Shown here in pieces: positions 14,740 to 20,370 of a stretch of 20,370 bases of DNA (positions are counted from its first letter, which is position 1; each line of letters starts with the position of its first letter). This DNA comes from JANQLU01 sp964434955 (GTDB lineage Bacteria; Planctomycetota; Planctomycetia; Pirellulales; Pirellulaceae). Under the pieces are notes generated by a model, which was not told the origin of the DNA, searched no databases, and saw only the letters and a program-made list of their open reading frames with translations. The translations under genes were made by a program, and so were the position numbers. The DNA lies in assembly GCA_964434955.1 (NCBI GenBank), contig CAYSXI010000086.1:1-20370 (forward strand), read 5' to 3'.

Positions 14740-16869
14740 ATGATGAAATCGCTAACCATTTTGACCGTATTCGCACTATGTTGCGGGCTCCTGAGCACCG
14801 CCGAAGCGCAAGATTCGAGCGCTGACCGGCCCTTGATTCGTGTCCAGCAACAAGACAAACGCCAGGATTCGACGCCCATTGTGCGCGCCGCTGACTTCAA
14901 AACGGTTCCCAAATCAAATCCGGAGATTCGAATTCAGGCCGTGCAAAGGGCGGAAACCAATGGCCAAGGGCTATTGCCGTCGCCAATTCGACCTGCCATC
15001 GCGAATCAAGTACCGGGAAAATTGCCGGAAGTGAGTTTGGCAACCAAACAGGACGTTCCCAAAGTTGCGCCGGTCGCGGAAGCCAATTTGAATTCGCCTC
15101 TGGATGCATTGCAGATCGAATCGTCGCTTCGACCGGTCAAGCTACCAACGAAGGCCAAAACCATGGGAAATCCATTTCCACATGTGGCCAGGTTGCCCAA
15201 ACATGACTTGCCACCCATCGTGAATTCTTCCGCGAAACCGGGGTCGTCGTCGCAAGGCAGTTCAGTCGAAGCAAAATCCAAGGAAATCATTCGTACGAAT
15301 CGGGGAGTTCGACCACGTCTCCGAAACGCGCGAAACCAGGTTCAGCCGAATTCCAATTTTGGCTACCAACCGAACGCACAGTTGGGGATGCAAACCCGTC
15401 CATGGGCCGGAAATCGCCCAGCGACAATCCATCGTGAGCTGGCCGGCAACGAAATGCTGCAAGGCGGCGGCCCGATGAACCGCGTCGGCATGCGTGGCAA
15501 CATCCAGCCATTGCCGCAACAACCAAAAATCGAATTTCCAATAAATCGAACGGACGAGCAGCCGTTGCAGGATTTCAATGGACCCGCGATCGTTCAGCCA
15601 GAAAATTTTCGCCGAGATCGAATTACCAACCGCTCGACCACTGGAATGCCAGGGGATTCAAGGTCGAAGCCAGGATCGCTCCGTTCGACGTTCGAAAAAG
15701 CGATGACGGTCGGAGAGGTAAACGAGGATTTCGAAAAGTCCCAAGTCATTCGAGCAGATCGGCCGGCGGTAGGATCCATGCCGGATTCGGATCGCCGATG
15801 GCTCAATCGATTCTCAAAAAGAAGAAAAGACCAAAACAAAACCAAACTCGCCTCGTTCTTCGAAAATGAAATGGAGTCGATTGGCGAAAATCCATCCAGG
15901 TACTCGGGCGTCTCGGAAGTCACGCAACAAGGGCAAATCGTTGAACCAACGCAAACTCTGGATATGCCGAACTACCAGTACGATGTTCAAAGTGTCACGG
16001 AGGCCTTCGGCCATAGCGGATACATCGCAAGAGCTCGCCAGATTTATGTTGCGAAAGCCATGTATGCTTTCCTTGATCAAAACACGGTTGCCGGCTCGAA
16101 TTTCTTTGGGACGCCCGGATATGACGGGACCTTTGGTGGTCAAGTTGGCTATATCGAGAAAAGCGGTGTTTGGGGACGTGAGTTCTTTTACACCGGCTTT
16201 GAAAGTTGGACGACCGGGCGGACGGTCAGTTCCGGTGGACTCGCCGGTATGACGGCGCTGTTCCAACCCGGTCTCGGTCTGGGAGCATCGTTCCCGTTCA
16301 CGAATGCATTTGTTCAACGCCAGTCGGCAAAAGCGAGATTGCACAGTATCGAACTCAATCGTTCTTACTGGTTTTGGGATGTGGCAAAAATCCAAGCCGG
16401 TATTCGATATACCTACTTTCAGGACAAGTACCTGTTGCAAAGTTCCAATGTTGTTGCCGGGACGTATTCGATGGACGCCAAGAACCACTTGCTGGGACCG
16501 CAAATCGGGATCGAGTTTTTCTATGACGTCGGTCGTCGTTTTGCGTTTACGTTCCGTGGCAAATTTGGTGGCGGTCTGAATTCGTATCCGACCAAGATCA
16601 ATGGTGTCTCAAATGGCGCCGTGTTCTTTAACGCGGAGCGAGAAGAGGCCGACTGGATGTGGCATGCGGAAATGGGATTGCACGCTCATTGGAAAATCAG
16701 CCCTTGTTCGCGAATGGTATGCGGTTACGACTTGCTTCACCTGAGCCAAATCAACAATACCACCAACATGTTGATTTCCGGAACGCTACCCGTTCAGGCA
16801 CTTAACTACCGGAATGACAATGAGCTTTGGGTGAACGCGCTTTCTTTCGGTATCGAGTTCTTCCGTTAA
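14740..16869 (+). CDS. Predicted outer-membrane beta-barrel protein with long disordered N-terminal region
   Basis: 709 residues. A signal peptide is clear (MMKSLTILTVFALCCGLLSTAEA, cleavage likely after residue 23). Residues ~24-405 are rich in Pro, Gln, Asn, Arg and Ser with little hydrophobic content and look unstructured. From about 430 on, alternating aromatic/polar strands appear (RQIYVAKAMYAF, SYWFWDVAKIQAGIRYTYF, HLLGPQIGIEFFYDVG, FAFTFRGKFGGGL). The chain ends in FGIEFFR, close to the C-terminal aromatic signature of outer-membrane beta-barrels. This resembles planctomycete BBP7-like porin families, but I cannot confirm the family. The start is at ATGATG (14740/14743), either Met possible. 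It is followed by a weak hairpin and the lhgO gene. A peptidoglycan- or matrix-binding role for the N-terminal region is speculative. Confidence 0.8.
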   Translation: MMKSLTILTVFALCCGLLSTAEAQDSSADRPLIRVQQQDKRQDSTPIVRAADFKTVPKSNPEIRIQAVQRAETNGQGLLPSPIRPAIANQVPGKLPEVSLATKQDVPKVAPVAEANLNSPLDALQIESSLRPVKLPTKAKTMGNPFPHVARLPKHDLPPIVNSSAKPGSSSQGSSVEAKSKEIIRTNRGVRPRLRNARNQVQPNSNFGYQPNAQLGMQTRPWAGNRPATIHRELAGNEMLQGGGPMNRVGMRGNIQPLPQQPKIEFPINRTDEQPLQDFNGPAIVQPENFRRDRITNRSTTGMPGDSRSKPGSLRSTFEKAMTVGEVNEDFEKSQVIRADRPAVGSMPDSDRRWLNRFSKRRKDQNKTKLASFFENEMESIGENPSRYSGVSEVTQQGQIVEPTQTLDMPNYQYDVQSVTEAFGHSGYIARARQIYVAKAMYAFLDQNTVAGSNFFGTPGYDGTFGGQVGYIEKSGVWGREFFYTGFESWTTGRTVSSGGLAGMTALFQPGLGLGASFPFTNAFVQRQSAKARLHSIELNRSYWFWDVAKIQAGIRYTYFQDKYLLQSSNVVAGTYSMDAKNHLLGPQIGIEFFYDVGRRFAFTFRGKFGGGLNSYPTKINGVSNGAVFFNAEREEADWMWHAEMGLHAHWKISPCSRMVCGYDLLHLSQINNTTNMLISGTLPVQALNYRNDNELWVNALSFGIEFFR

Positions 16870-16889
16870 ACCGCTCGGGTCGCCGGTTT
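16868..16889 (+). terminator. Weak hairpin at the end of the outer-membrane protein gene
   Basis: AAACCG (16868-16873) pairs with CGGTTT (16884-16889) across a 10-base loop. It overlaps the stop codon and no T-run follows. A tentative end-of-gene structure. Confidence 0.25.
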
Positions 16890-16951
16890 CGTTGCCGCAA
16901 ACATCTTGTTGTTCAAAAACCCAGGCCCCGTTCAATCAGGTCGGTTCGCGA

Positions 16952-16968
16952 GGCGTTTCCAGAACGCC
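16952..16968. repeat. Hairpin in the lhgO leader region
   Basis: GGCGTT (16952-16957) and AACGCC (16963-16968) form a perfect 6-base stem with a 5-base loop, about 72 bases before the lhgO ATG. It may be an operator or leader stem, or chance. Confidence 0.35.
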
Positions 16969-17040
16969 GTGCAGATATCCTTTCCGTGTTGAAGATTCCA
17001 GCTAAACTGCAGAGTTTGATCCAGAGCGGAACGGGAATAG

Positions 17041-18243
17041 ATGTCTCAAACTTTTGATTTGGCAATCGTGGGTGGCGGAATCGTCGGATTGGCGACGGCC
17101 TACCAGGTACTCCAACGCGAGCCGGGTCTTTCACTTCTGTTGCTCGAAAAAGAAACGAAACTCGCCAAACACCAAACGGGTCACAATTCGGGCGTGCTTC
17201 ATTCAGGAATTTACTACAAGCCCGGTTCATTGAAGGCTGTCAATTGTCGTGAAGGCAAATTGGCGATGCAGGGTTTTTGCGAGCGATACGATATCGATTT
17301 TGATATTTGCGGAAAAGTGATCGTGGCCGTCGATGAGTCCGAGCTGGATGCACTAAATCGAATCTACGAACGCGGGCAGGCCAACGGAGTTCAGTGCGAG
17401 GTCATCGGGCGCGAACGGCTTCTGGAGTTGGAGCCTCATGTCGCCGGGATCAAAGCCATCCATGTTCCCGAAGCGGGGATTGTCAATTATCGCCAGGTTT
17501 GCGAGAAGCTGGGCGAGTTGTTTGAGGCGGCGGGAGGACGATTGGCGCTTGGCGAATCGGTCAAGCAAATCCGCCAATCGAGTGGCGGAATCGAAATAAC
17601 GACTTCGAAGAGCCAATGGCTTGCCAATCGTCTTGTCAACTGTGCCGGCCTCCAAAGCGATCGCGTCTGCAAGATGGGTGGGAAAAAGCCTTCGGCAAAA
17701 ATCATTCCTTTTCGCGGTGAGTACTTTGAACTGAAACCAGAGCGAGAAGAGCTTTGTCGCAACCTGATTTATCCGGTACCCGATCCGAAGTTTCCATTTC
17801 TGGGAGTCCATTTCACGAGAATGATTGAGGGCGGTGTCGAATGTGGCCCCAATGCCGTGCTGGCTTTCGCTCGCGAGGGCTACACCCGTACAACCATTAA
17901 CGTTGGGGACCTGGCTGAAAGTTTGACTTACGGCGGCTTCATCAAGATGGCAATGAAGCACTGGAAAATGGGCTGCGGAGAGCTTTGGCGATCTTTCAGT
18001 AAGAAAGCGTTTGTCAAAGCGTTGCAGCGACTGATGCCCGAAATCAAGGCGGACGATTTGGCCGCTGCCCCGGCAGGAGTTCGCGCTCAAGCAGTCGCTG
18101 CCGACGGAAAGCTGGTCGACGATTTTCTGATCGACCAAAACGACGCCATCATTAACGTTTGCAACGCGCCATCTCCGGCCGCAACGGCTTCATTTAATAT
18201 TGGAAAACTTGTCGCCCAACGCGTATTAAGTCACGACCCCTAA
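17041..18243 (+). CDS. lhgO: L-2-hydroxyglutarate oxidase
   Basis: 400 residues, the normal LhgO (YgaF) length. It is a FAD-dependent enzyme that oxidises L-2-hydroxyglutarate to 2-oxoglutarate; in E. coli it feeds electrons to the membrane quinone pool. The dinucleotide-binding fold opens with LAIVGGGIVGLATAY (GxGxxG at 11-16). The family block HNSGVLHSGIYYKPGS (48-63) and the C-terminal pair GVRAQAV (346-352) and NAPSPAATASFNIG (375-388) are diagnostic for LhgO within the DAO superfamily. The ATG at 17041 is preceded by a purine-rich GGGAATAG. An Ldh2-family dehydrogenase starts 27 bases after its stop on the same strand, so the two probably share a transcript. Unlike E. coli, no csiD or gab genes are nearby. 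Confidence 0.93.
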   Translation: MSQTFDLAIVGGGIVGLATAYQVLQREPGLSLLLLEKETKLAKHQTGHNSGVLHSGIYYKPGSLKAVNCREGKLAMQGFCERYDIDFDICGKVIVAVDESELDALNRIYERGQANGVQCEVIGRERLLELEPHVAGIKAIHVPEAGIVNYRQVCEKLGELFEAAGGRLALGESVKQIRQSSGGIEITTSKSQWLANRLVNCAGLQSDRVCKMGGKKPSAKIIPFRGEYFELKPEREELCRNLIYPVPDPKFPFLGVHFTRMIEGGVECGPNAVLAFAREGYTRTTINVGDLAESLTYGGFIKMAMKHWKMGCGELWRSFSKKAFVKALQRLMPEIKADDLAAAPAGVRAQAVAADGKLVDDFLIDQNDAIINVCNAPSPAATASFNIGKLVAQRVLSHDP

Positions 18244-18270
18244 ACGCTCCTGAAAGTCCAAAGCGAAATC

Positions 18271-19362
18271 ATGAGTCCGACGGAAACCATTACGTACACG
18301 CCCGATTTCCTCAATGCCTTTTGTCAAAAAGTCTTTCAGCATTTCGGCGTCCCTGAAGAAGATGCGCGGACGGCCGCTGAAGTCCTTTCCGCGAGCGATT
18401 TGCGTGGCATTGAGTCGCATGGCGTTGCCCGCCTACACACTTATTTTGACATGCTCACGCTGGGCAGAATCAATCCTAAGCCCGAAGTCAAAATCATTCG
18501 TGAGTCCGCGAGTACGGCGACGGTGGACGGCGACAATGGTTTGGGTCTTGTGGTCGGGCCGAAGGCAAATCAGATTGCCATGGAGAAAGCGGATGCGGCG
18601 GGAACCGGTTGGGTCAGCGTTAGCAACACGAACCACTACGGGATTGCCGGCTACTACGTCTTAAAGGCTTTGGAGCGTGACCAAATCGGTTGGTCAATGA
18701 CCAACACGACCAAGCTGGTGGCTCCGCTTTGGGGCGGAGAAAGGATGTTAGGTACCAATCCAATTGCCATTGCGTTCCCGGGAAAAAACAATCCGCCGAT
18801 CGTGATTGACTTGGCCACAAGTGCATGTGCCTACGGAAAAGTCGAGATGGCGAGGCGGCGGGAAGAACCGGTGCCCAAAGGCTGGGTGATTAACTCCGCG
18901 GGAGAACACAGCGAGGTTCCTCAGGAGATGGTCGATGGTGGCGCGCTGCTTCCGCTGGGAAGCTTTCGAGAGATGGGCGGGCACAAAGGCTACTGTCTTG
19001 CGATGATGGTCGATGTGCTATGCACCGTCTTGAGCGGAGCCAATTGGGGGCCTTGGGCGCCTCCCTTTGCTTTGCGACAAGAAATTCCTGCGCGAAGTGT
19101 CGGAAAGGGAATCGGGCACTTTTTCGGGGCCATGAAGATTGAGGCTTTTATCGATTTGGACGAATTCAAAAATCAGATCGACGACCTGATCGAGACCTTT
19201 CGGCAGACCAAGCCTCAGCCGGGTACGCCGGGTGTTGTCATCCCTGGCGACCCGGAGCGGGAAGCCTACGAGGACCGAATTCAAAACGGGATCCCTTTGA
19301 TCATGCCGGTGGTTGAGGAGCTTAGGGATATTAGTCAAAAGACGGGGATTGGGTTTGACTAA
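18271..19362 (+). CDS. Ldh2 family NAD(P)-dependent malate/L-lactate-type dehydrogenase
   Basis: 363 residues, a little longer than the usual 330-350. The Ldh2 (type 2 malate/L-lactate dehydrogenase) fold is unrelated to the Rossmann-type enzymes. Members reversibly oxidise 2-hydroxyacids such as malate, L-lactate, sulfolactate and ureidoglycolate. Visible family blocks are LRGIESHGVARL (44-55), SNTNHYGIAGYY (118-129) with the conserved His122, WGGERMLGTNPIAIAFP (154-170), VIDLATSACAYGKVEMA (178-194) and GHKGYCLA (237-244). The substrate cannot be read from the sequence. Coupling to lhgO (27-base gap, same strand) hints at 2-hydroxyglutarate, malate or a related acid. The ATG at 18271 has no clear Shine-Dalgarno. 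The C-terminus has a Pro/Gly-rich loop TKPQPGTPGVVIPGDPE, near where substrate-site loops occur in the family. Confidence 0.9.
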   Translation: MSPTETITYTPDFLNAFCQKVFQHFGVPEEDARTAAEVLSASDLRGIESHGVARLHTYFDMLTLGRINPKPEVKIIRESASTATVDGDNGLGLVVGPKANQIAMEKADAAGTGWVSVSNTNHYGIAGYYVLKALERDQIGWSMTNTTKLVAPLWGGERMLGTNPIAIAFPGKNNPPIVIDLATSACAYGKVEMARRREEPVPKGWVINSAGEHSEVPQEMVDGGALLPLGSFREMGGHKGYCLAMMVDVLCTVLSGANWGPWAPPFALRQEIPARSVGKGIGHFFGAMKIEAFIDLDEFKNQIDDLIETFRQTKPQPGTPGVVIPGDPEREAYEDRIQNGIPLIMPVVEELRDISQKTGIGFD

Positions 19363-19672
19363 TTCAATCCTTCGATGACTTGAAATGCTTTAAACAAGCA
19401 TGCATTCGCATTTCTTTCTATGCGCGGCCTCTTCAATTAGCCGATTCAATCGTTACGCCTTCGCTTTCCGTCATTCCAAACGAAATCGGCCTATCAAAAA
19501 TCAGGCGCAGGGTTTCACACTCAAGCGCTTGAAATGCAACGATTTAGGGCAAATGGACATGGACTGAAAGTGGATACAAAGGTAACTTGTAAAAGGTCAG
19601 TAATTTAGGCACCCAAGGTGACGGGGAAATCTGTCGCTGGCTTTTGCCCCATTTGCCTGTCGCCCATACCGC
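19363..19672. other. Non-coding gap between the Ldh2-family gene and the MMPL transporter
   Basis: 310 bases without a gene. ATGCTT (19385-19390) and AAGCAT (19396-19401) form a 6-base hairpin with a 5-base loop, 22 bases after the dehydrogenase stop; a T-rich stretch (ATTTCTTTC) follows about 10 bases later, so it may be a weak terminator. The 10-base CTTGAAATGC occurs twice (19379-19388 and 19528-19537). Confidence 0.45.
19385..19401 (+). terminator. Possible terminator hairpin after the Ldh2-family gene
   Basis: A 6-base perfect stem, ATGCTT/AAGCAT, with loop TAAAC. The T-rich run begins ~10 bases beyond the stem, and the stem is AT-rich, so the call is weak. Confidence 0.3.
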
Positions 19673-20370
19673 ATGAATAAATCCAACTTCTTCGCACGTC
19701 GAACTCCATTCTTTGGAAACCGCGCAATGCTTGTATTGTGCGCGGTATTCTTCCTGCTGCCATTTTCATTGCGCGGTGCGCGAATGGCTGTGGAGTCCAT
19801 GAAGAATGATGTCTCGGATTGGTTACCGAAAACCTACGAAGAGACAAAAGATCTCGATCGGTTTCGACAGAACTTTGTGGGCGACCAATTTGTTTTGGTC
19901 AGTTGGCCCGGGTGCAGCGAGGATGATTGGAAATACCAACGGTTCATGGCCAAGCTCAAGGCCGAATGTGCTGACGACCAAACATTGCGATCGAAGCCTT
20001 CCGATCCGGACGAACTACGATTGTTCGAAGAGGAAGTTCGCGCCCACGAGAAGGGTGACGAGCTTGGTTTGCATACGACCGGAAACTACCACGAGGATTG
20101 GGGAAATCATCGTGAAAAATGGTTGATGGGCAAGAACGGCCAATGGTATTTCATCAACCAGTTTGGCGAATTGTATAAATGGGACGGTCAGAACAATCTG
20201 TTCGATGCGATCAGCCGTTCGACCGAACGGTTTTTCCAGGGCCGTAACAAGGCAACGGGATCGTTTATCGCCCAGTACGGTGAACGGCCGAAGAATGATG
20301 GCGAGGTGAATCCGTTTTACGCGGATCCCAGCAAGCTGTTTGCTCGATTTTTCAAACGCGTCACCTCGGG
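19673..20370 (+). CDS. N-terminal part of an MMPL/RND-family transporter, cut by the window edge
   Basis: The frame from the ATG at 19673 is open to the window end (232 codons). Residues ~17-40 form the first membrane segment (AMLVLCAVFFLLPFSLRGARM). It is followed by the start of the first large periplasmic loop: MKNDVSDWLPKTYEETKDLD (43-62) and FVGDQFVLVSWPGCSEDDW (68-86). 'DWLP' followed by a 'FVG-x-x-FVLxSWPGC' block is the typical beginning of planctomycete MMPL-family exporters of the RND superfamily, which move lipids or other hydrophobic compounds using the proton gradient. A long charged region (100-232) follows before the next expected block. No Shine-Dalgarno is seen before the ATG. 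The substrate cannot be told from this fragment. Confidence 0.82.
   Translation, partial: MNKSNFFARRTPFFGNRAMLVLCAVFFLLPFSLRGARMAVESMKNDVSDWLPKTYEETKDLDRFRQNFVGDQFVLVSWPGCSEDDWKYQRFMAKLKAECADDQTLRSKPSDPDELRLFEEEVRAHEKGDELGLHTTGNYHEDWGNHREKWLMGKNGQWYFINQFGELYKWDGQNNLFDAISRSTERFFQGRNKATGSFIAQYGERPKNDGEVNPFYADPSKLFARFFKRVTS

Noticed and set aside
1..20370. CRISPR array, tRNA, rRNA, insertion sequence, toxin-antitoxin or phage genes
   Set aside because: No spaced repeats, no tRNA-like cloverleaf, no transposase or integrase motifs were seen on reading both strands.

Overview
The window looks like chromosomal DNA of a planctomycete, probably of the Pirellula/Rhodopirellula type. This is inferred from the gene families present: a DUF1501 Tat-signal protein beside a signal-peptide protein with a pre-peptidase-C (PPC)-like start, a DUF1559 pseudopilin-like protein, a PEP-CTERM-like surface protein, a two-zinc-ribbon membrane protein with the common planctomycete N-terminus, and an MMPL/RND exporter start with the planctomycete WPGC block. 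No tRNA, rRNA, CRISPR array, insertion sequence or phage gene was found. Both ends cut through genes.

Layout. Bases 1-5469 are all on the minus strand, read right to left: class II DAHP synthase (shikimate pathway), a DUF1559 gene interrupted by two in-frame TGA codons, RNase III, a DUF1501 protein and the start of a PPC-like secreted protein. A 346-base divergent region separates these from a plus-strand PEP-CTERM-like protein. A strong bidirectional terminator then lies between that gene and the convergent groES-groEL operon (minus). After a 590-base non-coding stretch comes a plus-strand zinc-ribbon membrane protein.

Bases 10479-14383 (minus) hold two adjacent membrane-anchored TPR proteins, 38 bases apart and probably one operon. 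They are divergent from a 709-residue predicted outer-membrane beta-barrel protein with a long disordered N-terminal region. Next, on the plus strand, are an L-2-hydroxyglutarate oxidase (lhgO) and an Ldh2-family NAD(P)-dependent 2-hydroxyacid dehydrogenase 27 bases apart, then the first 232 codons of an MMPL/RND transporter.

How the genes work together. Most are housekeeping genes (protein folding, RNA processing, aromatic amino-acid synthesis) or envelope genes of planctomycete type. The least described unit is the tandem TPR membrane pair with its divergent outer-membrane protein. The lhgO-ldh2 pair suggests a small 2-hydroxyacid oxidation module. I see no clear new defence, mobile or biosynthetic system; the strongest oddity is the doubly interrupted DUF1559 gene.
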